Of a DNA stretch of 64,000 bases, positions 26,434 through 35,089 are shown piece by piece (within the stretch, counting starts at the first letter, position 1; every line of letters starts with the position of its first letter). The DNA comes from an uncultured Lachnospiraceae bacterium. GTDB taxonomy: Bacteria > Bacillota > Clostridia > Lachnospirales > Lachnospiraceae. The notes below the pieces were generated by a model that saw only the letters and a program-made list of their open reading frames with translations, did not search any database and was not told the DNA's origin. The DNA is taken from contig CAJTNT010000004.1 in the NCBI GenBank assembly GCA_910577785.1, forward strand, positions 62,001 to 126,000. Reading direction: 5' to 3'. The position numbers and the translations under genes are program-made.

Positions 26434-28233
26434 CTACTGGAATCCCTGGACAAACGTGCGTATGTACTCGTAGCCTACTGCCAGGTTGATATTCTGCCCG
26501 CTGTCGATGCCTGCAGTGCTGATGCCGATTACCTCGCCATACAGATTCAGCACGGCGCCGCCGGAGCTCCCATGGGAGATTGGCGCTGTAAACTGGATCA
26601 TGTCCACGCCATCTATCACGCGGAAACCAGAAATGATTCCGTCAGACACGGAATTGAACAAGCCCAGAGGGCTGCCGATTGCCACTACCTTCTGGCCACG
26701 TACCAGTTTTTCTCTGCCGTGGTAGATGGGAATTGGATCCAGCTTCCTCTGGATCCGCAGGACGGCAAGGTCGAGTACGGAATTGTATTTTATCATCTCA
26801 TCGGTCTGGTAGACCTGATCATCCTCTTCAATCCGCACGGAATAATGCCTGCCGCCGGACGCTACGTGGTTATTCGTAAGAATATAGCCATCCCTGCCAA
26901 TCATAATGCCGGATCCGCTGCCAATCGGCTTGCCCTTCGTGTCATGGATCATAATCATAACGACAGAAGACGCAAGCTGCGCCAGTTGCTCATAAGAAAG
27001 CTCCTGCCTTGCGGCATTCCCAGCGATCGCCTGCTGGCGAGAGCCAGACTGCCAGATTCCCGCTGGCTGTGAGGTATTATTTTGCCTCTGCGGGGGAACC
27101 GTTGGCCTTGGGCTGGCGCCCCGTTGCGTACCCGCCGGCCCTGAATGAACGCTCCGTTGCGCACCTGTCGGCCTTGGGCTGGCGCCCCGTTGCGCACCTG
27201 TCGGCCTTGGGCTGGCGCTCTGCTGCGCACCTGTCGGCCTTGGGCTGGCGCTCTGCTGCGCACCTGTCGGCCTTGGGCTGGCGCTCTGCTGGCTTGCCCT
27301 CAACATCTCCTGTGTGCGCCTGTCCCGCTCTGGAATCCTGACGTCCACAATCGCAGGCGCTTTTCCGCTCTTGGCTTTTTTCTCAACATTTCCCCGCGCA
27401 GGATTTTGGCCTCCCATAGCATTTCCCTGTGCAGGATTTTGTCCTTCCATGGCATTTCCCCATGTAGGGCTTGGATTTCTCCTTGTATCTCCCCGCACAG
27501 GATTTGGCCTCTCCGCAGCCTGGCTGTGCCAGCATGGGGAGGGAATATCATCCGGGAGAGGATGCTGGCTTGCAAGCACGGCGCCGACCAGCCGGGACAG
27601 GCCCAGGCGCTCCAACTCTGCATCAATGTCCTGCCCGGCCTGCAGCAAAAGGACATCAAAGCCCAGTAGTGTCAGCAAATAGCAGAACAGATATTCCTGT
27701 TTCTTGCAGATATTGCCAAACACTGCCTTGCGGGAATGCTCTGCCTTCCAGCCGTGCAAGGCTTCGGCTGCGGTCTGGTCCAGCCAGAACAGCAGCTTAA
27801 CGGCAAAATTTTTCTCGATAGAGGCGCTCAGCCCGGCTTTTCCCTGCCCCCATAAGCTTAAAACCTCGCTGCAGGCGCTTCCAAGGATCTGCGCCAGCGG
27901 GGAGCCTGGCGCTATAGAACGAATCCCTATGCCCTGCCCCCTGGCATTCTGCCAATTCTCATAGCATCCGGAATAGTAGTCTGCTTCTTCCCTTGCCGAC
28001 AGCCTGGGGAGCTGGTTCCCCCTGTAATAAAATCCCTTCCCAGCCCGCATTTCCTCTGCCAGCGCCTGATCCATCCGCGCAACTTCCCGAAGCCGCCCTG
28101 CGTCCATCCCTTTCATACGCAGGAAATACACCTCCCTGCTGGAGTTGCTGCCATTGCCTTTCCAATGGATAAAATCATCAATGGAGGACAGATTCCCCGG
28201 ATTCCTCCTGACCTTAAAAATCACTTCCCGCAT
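26434..28233 (-). CDS. Cytoplasmic HtrA-like serine protease with YceG-like N-terminal domain
   Basis: 599 residues with no signal peptide or membrane helix. Residues 1 to about 240 resemble the YceG-type domain of tellurite/stress-resistance clusters (YFLRMKGMDAGRLREV near the start, then a FGNICKKQEYLF..LTLLGFDVLLL segment); this link is tentative. A Pro/Ser/Gln/Asn-rich linker follows, including about six copies of an 11-residue unit QQSASPRPTGA. The C-terminal ~190 residues are a trypsin-like HtrA domain with His456 in TNNHVAS, Asp488 in VLDLAVL and Ser557 in SHGSSGGAVL. There is no PDZ domain. Start at 28233 follows AAGGTGG. Lacking export signals, it should act on cytoplasmic proteins, which is unusual for HtrA-type proteases. 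Confidence 0.8.
   Translation of the reverse strand: MREVIFKVRRNPGNLSSIDDFIHWKGNGSNSSREVYFLRMKGMDAGRLREVARMDQALAEEMRAGKGFYYRGNQLPRLSAREEADYYSGCYENWQNARGQGIGIRSIAPGSPLAQILGSACSEVLSLWGQGKAGLSASIEKNFAVKLLFWLDQTAAEALHGWKAEHSRKAVFGNICKKQEYLFCYLLTLLGFDVLLLQAGQDIDAELERLGLSRLVGAVLASQHPLPDDIPSPCWHSQAAERPNPVRGDTRRNPSPTWGNAMEGQNPAQGNAMGGQNPARGNVEKKAKSGKAPAIVDVRIPERDRRTQEMLRASQQSASPRPTGAQQSASPRPTGAQQSASPRPTGAQRGASPRPTGAQRSVHSGPAGTQRGASPRPTVPPQRQNNTSQPAGIWQSGSRQQAIAGNAARQELSYEQLAQLASSVVMIMIHDTKGKPIGSGSGIMIGRDGYILTNNHVASGGRHYSVRIEEDDQVYQTDEMIKYNSVLDLAVLRIQRKLDPIPIYHGREKLVRGQKVVAIGSPLGLFNSVSDGIISGFRVIDGVDMIQFTAPISHGSSGGAVLNLYGEVIGISTAGIDSGQNINLAVGYEYIRTFVQGFQ
27107..27292 (-). repeat. 33-bp coding minisatellite in the protease linker
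   Basis: About five to six in-frame copies of a 33-bp unit encode the linker; three central copies are nearly identical, which implies recent expansion. Confidence 0.9.
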
Positions 28234-28381
28234 AAAAACCACCTTCTTCGTTATCGGTATAGCCGCTGAAATCTGGCGTTTTGTATACCTGTTCTTTTCT
28301 AATATTATAAAGACGCCCCCTGGCGATTGCAAGCACAAATTACATTTCCCTATTTCTTTTCCCGCCCATCTATGATAAGAT

Positions 28382-28404
28382 GTAGTTTATAAAAATTAAA
28401 CTAC
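28382..28404. promoter_or_regulatory. Inverted repeat upstream of the spermidine-synthase-like gene
   Basis: Perfect 8-bp arms GTAGTTTA/TAAACTAC separated by 7 nt of A and T, directly after a possible -10 TATGAT (28371-28376) and 22 bp before the start codon. Its place at the likely transcription start suits an operator. Confidence 0.5.
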
Positions 28405-28425
28405 TGCAAACCGAGGTATTTCATT

Positions 28426-30018
28426 ATGGCTGAAAAGACTATCCTGAACAACAAGTATTTCCTTTATCTTACCGAATTTTTCTCTGGCATGTCCGTCATG
28501 GCGGTGGAGCTGGGCGCAAGCCGCCTGATGGCTCCCTATTTCAGTTCCTCCCAAATCGTATGGACGGTGATTATCGGCGTGATTATGATTGCCATGGCGC
28601 TTGGAAATGTGTGGGGCGGGCGGATGGCAGACAAAAACCCTTCCCCGGACAGGCTCTATGGCCGCCTCCTGCTTGCCGCCGTATGGATTGCCCTCATTCC
28701 CTTTGCGGGCAGATACCTGATTGGCGGCATTTCCCTGCTCCTGGCGGCATTCGTCACCAAGAATTTCCTGGTATGGGCAGCCCTGTTTGCCTGTCTGGCC
28801 GTATTTGCCTTCCCCTGCGTATTGCTGGGGACGGTCACCCCTTCGCTGGTAAAATACACGGTCAGCAGCCTTGACGACAATGGCAAGACCGTAGGGGAAC
28901 TGAATGCGCTGAATACCATCGGCAGCATCATCGGCACCTTCCTCCCCACGTTTGTCACCATCCCGGCGGTGGGGACTGCCATCACCTTCCTGATTTTTTC
29001 CGGCGTGCTGGCTGCCATCAGCATCCTCTATTTCCTCTCCCAGCGCAAGAAAATGGCGCGCTCTGCCCTGGCAGTTGTCCTGATCCTCGCCCTGGGGCTG
29101 ACTTCTGGCAGCTACAGCTTTGCCTTCTGGGAAGATGGCATTACCCTGGAGGATGAATCCATCTACAACTACCTGCAGGTGAAAGAGACGGACGCTTCTG
29201 TCGTCCTCTCCACCAACGTGCTGTTTGGCGTACAGTCCATCTTAATGAAAAATGCCAGGCTCACCGGCATGTATTACGACTATGCCCTGGCCTCCCCCCT
29301 GATGGCGGGCATTACCGCCCAAACCCCTGGCAATATCCTGATCCTGGGGCTTGGCACGGGGACATTTGCCAAATACTGCAGCGAATATTTCCCCGGATCT
29401 TCCATTGAGGGGGTAGAAATTGATGAGAAAATCGCCGACCTGGCGACAGAATATTTTGAACTGCCGGATTCTGTAGATGTGTCTGTCTATGACGGACGCT
29501 CCTACCTGGCCGCCTCGGAACAAAAATATGACGTGATTATGGTGGACGCCTACCAGGACATCACCATCCCGTTCCAGATGTCCTCCATAGAGTTTTTTCA
29601 GGAAGTCCGCCGCCATCTGAAGGACACGGGCGTGATGGTGGTCAACATGAATATGAAATCCAAAGCAGAGGATTCCATCAACGACTATCTCTGCGACACG
29701 ATTGGCGCCGTCTTCCCTTATGTATACACTGCCCCGGTGGCAAATGGGACAAACTGCGAGACGTTTGCCTTCTTGGATGCGGGCGCCTTAACCGCCTTTG
29801 AAGAAAACCGCAGAGGGCTGGCAGACCCTGCCCTTTCTGAAATGATGGAGACCGTCTCCGGCTGCCTGGAACGCTACCAGCCCGGCGGCCGCATCCTCAC
29901 GGACGACAAAGCCCCGGTAGAAGTCCTGGGCATGAAGGCGCTGGATGAAATCATTGCCGATGAACTGGAATACTACCGGGAGCTTTATCTGGGGCAGATT
30001 CTCCAATTGTTCCAATGA
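28426..30018 (+). CDS. Membrane-fused spermidine synthase-like protein
   Basis: 530 residues. The N-terminal ~240 hold about seven membrane helices, with the family motif ELGASRLMAPYFSSSQIVW in the first and second helices. The C-terminal ~290 form a spermidine-synthase-like methyltransferase fold: ILILGLGTGTFAKY for the nucleotide site, GVEIDEKIADLA, and VDAYQDITIPFQ where true spermidine synthases have the catalytic Asp. This is the widespread fused MFS/spermidine-synthase family; whether it makes polyamines is not established. It is the only plus-strand gene in this part and runs against the gene at 30043. Confidence 0.88.
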   Translation: MAEKTILNNKYFLYLTEFFSGMSVMAVELGASRLMAPYFSSSQIVWTVIIGVIMIAMALGNVWGGRMADKNPSPDRLYGRLLLAAVWIALIPFAGRYLIGGISLLLAAFVTKNFLVWAALFACLAVFAFPCVLLGTVTPSLVKYTVSSLDDNGKTVGELNALNTIGSIIGTFLPTFVTIPAVGTAITFLIFSGVLAAISILYFLSQRKKMARSALAVVLILALGLTSGSYSFAFWEDGITLEDESIYNYLQVKETDASVVLSTNVLFGVQSILMKNARLTGMYYDYALASPLMAGITAQTPGNILILGLGTGTFAKYCSEYFPGSSIEGVEIDEKIADLATEYFELPDSVDVSVYDGRSYLAASEQKYDVIMVDAYQDITIPFQMSSIEFFQEVRRHLKDTGVMVVNMNMKSKAEDSINDYLCDTIGAVFPYVYTAPVANGTNCETFAFLDAGALTAFEENRRGLADPALSEMMETVSGCLERYQPGGRILTDDKAPVEVLGMKALDEIIADELEYYRELYLGQILQLFQ

Positions 30019-30042
30019 TAACATCCGCCCCCGCATTCCCAT

Positions 30043-30465
30043 CTACGGAATCGGAATCTGCCCCTTATACTTCTCATACAATGCCTGCAGTTCCTCTTTG
30101 TCCTCCTGGGTAAGCTGTTCCTGCGCCATATCCTTCAGCCCTTCCATATTCCCGCTGGCAGCAAGCCCTGCTGCCTCCTGGATATTATCCGGCGAAATAT
30201 ATTTTTCCGCAATCTCCGTTACACGCTCCACGTCTGCCTGATCCATCTGATCAATGATTTCTGAAACATCGAGCTTCTGGCCTGCGATATTCAGGCTGCC
30301 TCCAATCTGTTCTTCCAGCAGCTTCCTGCCAATCTCCGCGGCGGCCTTTGTCTTAATCCCGCCGATAATGGAGTCCCTGTAATAAAACAATGTCCCCGCG
30401 CCAAGCGCCAATACGCCAACGGTTGCCAGCAAGGCGATATGCCTTTTCTTTTTCCTCTTTCCCAT
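30043..30465 (-). CDS. Membrane-anchored protein of unknown function
   Basis: 140 residues: basic start MGKRKKKRH, one membrane helix (about 9-28), then an alpha-helical, acidic domain (IGRKLLEEQIGG, LDVSEIIDQMDQADVERVTEIAEKYIS). No family recognised. Its ribosome-binding site GGAGG lies 10 nt before the ATG. It converges with the spermidine-synthase-like gene over 24 bp with no terminator visible. Confidence 0.72.
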   Translation of the reverse strand: MGKRKKKRHIALLATVGVLALGAGTLFYYRDSIIGGIKTKAAAEIGRKLLEEQIGGSLNIAGQKLDVSEIIDQMDQADVERVTEIAEKYISPDNIQEAAGLAASGNMEGLKDMAQEQLTQEDKEELQALYEKYKGQIPIP

Positions 30466-30635
30466 AATGAAAATACCTCCATAGAAACATGATATTCGAT
30501 AATGTTTTATGTCTTGTTATCAAACAATATTCTTATTTCTCTATCATATCACACTCTCAGAAGGCAATTCTTAACTTCCTTCTTAAGGTTTCCTTAATAC
30601 TGCCGCATGGCATAAAGGGATCCTTTCGGGTTTCC

Positions 30636-31253
30636 TTAGGCAATCCCTAAGGCTTGTTTGGCGAGTTCATCTGCAAGGTCGTTGTATTTGTCATTGGAAT
30701 GCCCCCTGACTTTTTGGAAGGCAATGTCTACCTTTTCTTTGGCTGCCTGGTAATAAGCCTGATATGCCTGGGTTCCGGGCTTATTTGCTTTCCATTCCCC
30801 GGTACACCATTTGGCAATGCCTTCATAATCATGGTAGATCACAATGTACGCCAGCTTATGTTCTATGGCATAGCGCATGGCCGCCTCCGCTCCCTTGATT
30901 TCACCGGCGACATTGTGCATCATAGCCAATTCCGCATCTGCCATTTTTTCTGAAAAGCGATACTCTGCCCCATCATGCAGCACGACCATGCCATAAGAAA
31001 ACTCATCTGTCTCTGCACAATAGCTGCCATCCACATATACTTCTGCCTTGCTCTCTGCAGGCAGGGCGTCTGCCTGCTCCTGCCTCCGCTGGCCTTCGGT
31101 GCCTGCCAAGTACGCTTTTGCCTCCTCTTCCGTGCCAAAGCTTTTATAAGCTGCGCTGGAGTAGCCCTGCACCTGCCTCCTGCATTCCTCCCAAGTACGG
31201 AATACCCCTGTACTCCTTCCACGTTTCACAGCATAGAATTTCTGTTTCGCCAT
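30636..31253 (-). CDS. rnhA: Ribonuclease HI with N-terminal RNA/DNA-hybrid-binding domain
   Basis: 205 residues. The first ~50 (KFYAVKRGRSTGVFRTWEEC ... YKSFGTEEEAKAYL) form the small hybrid-binding (caulimovirus viroplasmin) domain known from eukaryotic RNase H1 and some Bacillota. The rest is the RNase H domain with the catalytic carboxylates in VYVDGSY, AGEIKGAEAAM, IYHDYEGI and NDLADELA. It degrades the RNA of RNA-DNA hybrids. AGGAGG lies 6 nt before the ATG. Confidence 0.92.
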   Translation of the reverse strand: MAKQKFYAVKRGRSTGVFRTWEECRRQVQGYSSAAYKSFGTEEEAKAYLAGTEGQRRQEQADALPAESKAEVYVDGSYCAETDEFSYGMVVLHDGAEYRFSEKMADAELAMMHNVAGEIKGAEAAMRYAIEHKLAYIVIYHDYEGIAKWCTGEWKANKPGTQAYQAYYQAAKEKVDIAFQKVRGHSNDKYNDLADELAKQALGIA

Positions 31254-31379
31254 TGGCTCCTCCTGTTATTGCAGCTGCAGCGGTTCTGCCTCTGCTATTT
31301 GGATACTAAGCTGCGATTCTATACCTCCAAAAACTATGTAAAGAATCCTTTTTGAATATCTCATATCAGGCTATTTTTG

Positions 31380-31571
31380 TCAATCATTTTTTATTTTCCT
31401 TTCCTGGCAGGAAGGGCAGCTCCCACTGCAGCCGCTGCACCCGCTGCATTTCCCAGCTTTCCTGTCTTTGTAAATGCTCCTCGCCGCGCAGGCCACCAGG
31501 GCAGCCACAATCACACCAACTACAAACGTTCCCATACCGCAACCTCCGATTCCATCTATTTTGTTTGCCAT
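31380..31571 (-). CDS. FeoB-associated Cys-rich membrane peptide
   Basis: 63 residues: GGCGMGTFVVGVIVAALV forms one membrane helix, then a basic turn (YKDRKAGK) and a cysteine cluster CSGCSGCSGSCPSC. This is the FeoB-associated Cys-rich membrane protein family usually encoded next to the ferrous iron transporter. No feo gene lies in the window, so it is an orphan copy here. Confidence 0.8.
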   Translation of the reverse strand: MANKIDGIGGCGMGTFVVGVIVAALVACAARSIYKDRKAGKCSGCSGCSGSCPSCQERKIKND

Positions 31572-31670
31572 TACTATTTATAGTTAGTATATGCTAACCA
31601 CATGGAATTGTCAATCCCCAATCCACGCAAAGAGCGTGCGGCAATCGTAACTGCGTTACCATTCACGGCT

Positions 31671-31702
31671 CAGGAATGCGCTGTACTGCGCATTCCGTGA
31701 GA
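31671..31702. repeat. Inverted repeat downstream of uxaC
   Basis: Arms GGAATGCGC/GCGCATTCC with a 6-nt loop, within a symmetric CTCA...TGAG context. It lies about 30 bp beyond the uxaC stop but has no U-tract, so it could be an RNA-stabilising hairpin or a weak terminator. Confidence 0.45.
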
Positions 31703-31731
31703 ACATGATTCAGGAGTGAGGGGCGATTTTC

Positions 31732-33144
31732 CTACCCCTCCGTTCCAAACCCAAAATAATTCCACGCATTGCAATAGGAAATATCCTGCACAATGCCTCC
31801 CAGCCATTCCATATCTGCCGGGCATTCTCCTTGCTCCACCCAGCCGCCGAGCATCCCGCAGAGGACGCGGCGGAAATATTCATGGCGAGTATAGGAAAGA
31901 AAGCTTCTGGAATCGGTGAGCATGCCAATGAAATTCCCCAGCAGCCCCAGATTGGCCAGGGATGTCATCTGCTTCACCATGCCGCTTTTATGGTCGTTAA
32001 ACCACCAGGCGCTCCCCTGCTGGATTTTCCCTGCCGCCCCCGGCTCCTGGAAGCAGCCAATCAGCGTGCCAATGGCCGCATTGTCATTGGGGTTCAGGCT
32101 ATATAAAATTGTCTTTGGCAATGCTTTCCGGCTGCACAGGGCATCCAAATAGGCCGACAGCTCTGCCAGAGGAACCTGGCTATAGATCCCGTCAAATCCC
32201 GTATCTGCGCCGATCTTTTGGAACATCCTGCGGTTGTTGTTCCTGGTCACGCCAAAGTGGAGCTGCATCACCCACCCCCGCTTTGCATAGGCCTCGCCAA
32301 GAAACAGCATGGCCGCCGTCTGGAATTTGCGTTCCTCCTGCCGGGAAACCTGCCGCCCCTCCATGCGGGCCGCAAAGATTTCTTCCACCTCTTGGTCAGA
32401 CGCCGGCTCATAGGGGACATAGAGCATGCCATGGTCGCTTGCCCGGCACCCCAGCCCGGCAAAATAGCCGATGCGTTTTTCCATGGCGGCTTTCCAATCA
32501 CGGAAGCTGGAAATTTTTACTTCTGCCGCTGCCCCCAGCTTCCCTGTATATGCCGCAAATGCTTCCCCGCGGATGGAAAGAGCCAGATCCGGGCGCCAGG
32601 TGGGCAGCACCCTGCAGGGCGCTGCGCTGTCCTTTGCCAGCTTCCTGTGCCACTGCAGGCTGTCCAGCGGATCATCCGTGGTACAGAGGAGCCGCACGCC
32701 AGAAGCCTTTAAGATTCCCCTGGCGCCCATGGAAGGCTGTGCCAGCTTCTGGCTGCACAGTTCCCAGACCTCGGGGGCAGTCCTCTCATTGAGGATCCCA
32801 TCATAGCCAAAATAACGCTTCAATTCCAAATGGCTCCAATGGTAGAGAGGGTTTCCAACCGCCTTTTCCAGCGTCCTTGCCCACATCAGGAATTTTTCCC
32901 AGTCTGGGGCGCCGCCTGTGATATACCGTTCTTCTACGCCATTGCTCCTCATCTGCCTCCATTTATAATGGTCGCCCCCCAGCCAGATCTGGGCAATGTT
33001 TTCAAAATGCCTGTCCTCGGCGATTTCCTGGGGATTGATATGGCAGTGGTAATCCAGGATCGGCATCTTTTCCGCATACCCATGGTAAAGCTCCTGCGCC
33101 GTCTGTGTGGGCAGCAGAAAATCCTCGTCCATAAATGCTTTCAT
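31732..33144 (-). CDS. uxaC: Glucuronate isomerase
   Basis: Isomerises D-glucuronate to D-fructuronate (or galacturonate to tagaturonate) in the cytoplasm. 470 residues with the amidohydrolase-like metal motif DYHCHINPQEIAED, CTTDDPLDSL, MQLHFGVTRNNN and NPNDNAAIGTL. Last gene of the transporter-uxuA-uxuB-uxaC operon, 14 bp after uxuB, although it catalyses the first catabolic step. Some residual sequence differences do not touch metal ligands. Confidence 0.95.
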   Translation of the reverse strand: MKAFMDEDFLLPTQTAQELYHGYAEKMPILDYHCHINPQEIAEDRHFENIAQIWLGGDHYKWRQMRSNGVEERYITGGAPDWEKFLMWARTLEKAVGNPLYHWSHLELKRYFGYDGILNERTAPEVWELCSQKLAQPSMGARGILKASGVRLLCTTDDPLDSLQWHRKLAKDSAAPCRVLPTWRPDLALSIRGEAFAAYTGKLGAAAEVKISSFRDWKAAMEKRIGYFAGLGCRASDHGMLYVPYEPASDQEVEEIFAARMEGRQVSRQEERKFQTAAMLFLGEAYAKRGWVMQLHFGVTRNNNRRMFQKIGADTGFDGIYSQVPLAELSAYLDALCSRKALPKTILYSLNPNDNAAIGTLIGCFQEPGAAGKIQQGSAWWFNDHKSGMVKQMTSLANLGLLGNFIGMLTDSRSFLSYTRHEYFRRVLCGMLGGWVEQGECPADMEWLGGIVQDISYCNAWNYFGFGTEG

Positions 33145-33158
33145 ACGCGCCGCTCCCT

Positions 33159-34007
33159 CTATACCCCAGAATAAGCGGAAAACCCGCCGTCAATTGGCAG
33201 CACTACGCCGGTAATAAAGCTGGCCGCTTCCTGATCCAGCAGGAAGAGGACACTGCCCAGCAGCTCTTCTGTTTCCCCAAACCGTTTCATCGGGGTTGCG
33301 GCCAGGATTTTCCCTGTCCGCGGCGTAGGCGAGCCATCGGCATGGAACAAAAGCTTCTCATTCTGCTTGGTGGCAAAAAAACCAGGGGCAAGCGCATTGA
33401 CCCGGATGCCCACATCCGCGAAATGCACGGCCAGCCATTGGGTAAAATTGCTGACGGCGGCCTTTGCCGCGCTGTAGGCGGGGATTTTTGTCAGAGGCGT
33501 ATAGGCATTCATGGAAGAAATATTTAAAATGCTGCACCCTGCACGGCCCACCATATCCCTGGAGAACTCCTGGGTGGGGAGCAGCGTACCGATAAAATTC
33601 AGGTGGAACACAAACTCCACCCCGCCCTGATCCAGGTTAAAAAAGGTCTTCGTATCCGTGTCCAGATCCCCGGCCTCAAAAATTTCTTTTTCTGTCGTCG
33701 CCCGGGGATGGTTGCCGCCCGCCCCATTGATAATAATGTCGCAAGGGCCCAGATCCGCAAGGATTTTCCCATGCGCCGCCCGCAGGCTGTCCCGCTCCAG
33801 CACGTTTGCCTGATAGCCCTTGGCTACAAAGCCTTCCTTGGCAATCTCCTCGGCATTCCGCTTGGCGGCCTCTTCATCCAGATCCAGCAAAGCCACGCTT
33901 GCCCCGCAGGCTGCCAGCGCATGCGCCATTGTGGAGCATAGCACGCCGCCCGCCCCGGTTACCACTGCTACCTTTCCATTTAAGTCCACATCAAAGGGTA
34001 AGTTCAT
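33159..34007 (-). CDS. uxuB: D-fructuronate reductase / mannonate oxidoreductase (SDR type)
   Basis: Reduces D-fructuronate to D-mannonate with NAD(P)H. It is a short-chain dehydrogenase: VVTGAGGVLCSTMAHALA as the coenzyme motif, NGAGGN, SSMNAYTPLTKIPAYSAAKAA with the catalytic Ser, Tyr and Lys, and a typical APGFFAT. This SDR type replaces the longer proteobacterial UxuB in Bacillota. I set the start at 34007 because AGGAGG is 9 nt upstream; an earlier in-frame ATG at 34016 touches the ribosome-binding site. Confidence 0.9.
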   Translation of the reverse strand: MNLPFDVDLNGKVAVVTGAGGVLCSTMAHALAACGASVALLDLDEEAAKRNAEEIAKEGFVAKGYQANVLERDSLRAAHGKILADLGPCDIIINGAGGNHPRATTEKEIFEAGDLDTDTKTFFNLDQGGVEFVFHLNFIGTLLPTQEFSRDMVGRAGCSILNISSMNAYTPLTKIPAYSAAKAAVSNFTQWLAVHFADVGIRVNALAPGFFATKQNEKLLFHADGSPTPRTGKILAATPMKRFGETEELLGSVLFLLDQEAASFITGVVLPIDGGFSAYSGV

Positions 34008-34039
34008 GAAAATCATCCTCCTATCATTCTAAACATATT

Positions 34040-35089
34040 TCACTTGATCCCCTTCTCAATCGCTTCCCACAAACCATTGAGATACGTTGCTCCCAAGGCC
34101 CTGTCGTACAGCCCATATCCTGGCCGCCCGGTCTCCCCCCAGATCATCCGCCCGTGGTCTGGCCGGATATAGCCGCAGAAGCCGTTGTCATACAGAGCCT
34201 TCATAATCGCATACATATCCAGCGTCCCACAGGACGACAGATGCGCCCTTTCCTCAAATCCATCTTCCAGCACCTTCACATTCCGCATATGCACAAAATG
34301 GATTCTGCCCTGCGCGGCATATTTGGCTGCCATATGCACGACATCATTGTGCCCAGAGCAGCCCAGGGAACCCGTACAGAGGGTAATCCCGTTATGGGGG
34401 TCGTCTACCAGCTTTAAGAACCGATCCAGGTTCTTCTCACAGGTGATAATCCGCGGCAGGCCAAAAATGCTCCAGCAGGGGTCGTCCTCATGGATCGCCA
34501 TATTTACCCCACACCCTGCCGCTACGGGAATCATACGTTCCAGGAAATACTGCAGGTTCCCCCACAGCTCCTCCTCCGTCATCGCCTGGTACTCGGCGAC
34601 CACCTGCTTCAGCTCTTCGCGGGAATAGCTGGCGTCCCAGCCTGGGAGCGTAAGGTCGCTATCGCTCTCTAAGGGATTTACCGCCTCCACTTGCCGCTGG
34701 TAATAGGCCAGGCAGGTTGAGCCGTCCTCCAGCCTGTGATCCAGCTGCGTCCTTGTCCAGTCAAACACCGGCATGAAATTGTAGCATACGCAGCGGACTC
34801 CGGCTGCCGCCACCCTGCGTATATTCTCACAGTAATTTTCGATATACCGCTCCCGCCCTGGCTTCCCCAGCTTGATATCCTCATGTACGGGGATGCTCTC
34901 AATCACTTCAAAATGCATCCCAGCACCTTCTACCTGACGCTTCAGCCGTCCAATGGACGCCTCTGGCCATACTTCCCCCGCCGGGACGTCATAGACTGCA
35001 GTCACGATCGAGTGCATCCCTGGGATCTGGCGGATCTGCTCCAGCGTTACCTTATCCTCTTCCCCATACCACCGAAATGACAGTTTCAT
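34040..35089 (-). CDS. uxuA: Mannonate dehydratase
   Basis: Dehydrates D-mannonate to 2-keto-3-deoxygluconate. 349 residues, starting MKLSFRWYGEEDKVTL as the family does, with NFMPVFDWTRT, NMAIHEDDPCWSIFGLPRI, CTGSLG and IRPDHGRMIWGE. Its ATG overlaps the transporter stop (ATGA), with AAGGAGG 9 nt upstream inside that gene, so the two are translationally coupled. A longer frame to 35173 would lie inside the transporter. Confidence 0.95.
   Translation of the reverse strand: MKLSFRWYGEEDKVTLEQIRQIPGMHSIVTAVYDVPAGEVWPEASIGRLKRQVEGAGMHFEVIESIPVHEDIKLGKPGRERYIENYCENIRRVAAAGVRCVCYNFMPVFDWTRTQLDHRLEDGSTCLAYYQRQVEAVNPLESDSDLTLPGWDASYSREELKQVVAEYQAMTEEELWGNLQYFLERMIPVAAGCGVNMAIHEDDPCWSIFGLPRIITCEKNLDRFLKLVDDPHNGITLCTGSLGCSGHNDVVHMAAKYAAQGRIHFVHMRNVKVLEDGFEERAHLSSCGTLDMYAIMKALYDNGFCGYIRPDHGRMIWGETGRPGYGLYDRALGATYLNGLWEAIEKGIK

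Noticed and set aside
27107..27292. CRISPR array
   Set aside because: The repeats are directly adjacent, in frame within a protein linker, with no spacers between them and no cas genes in the window.
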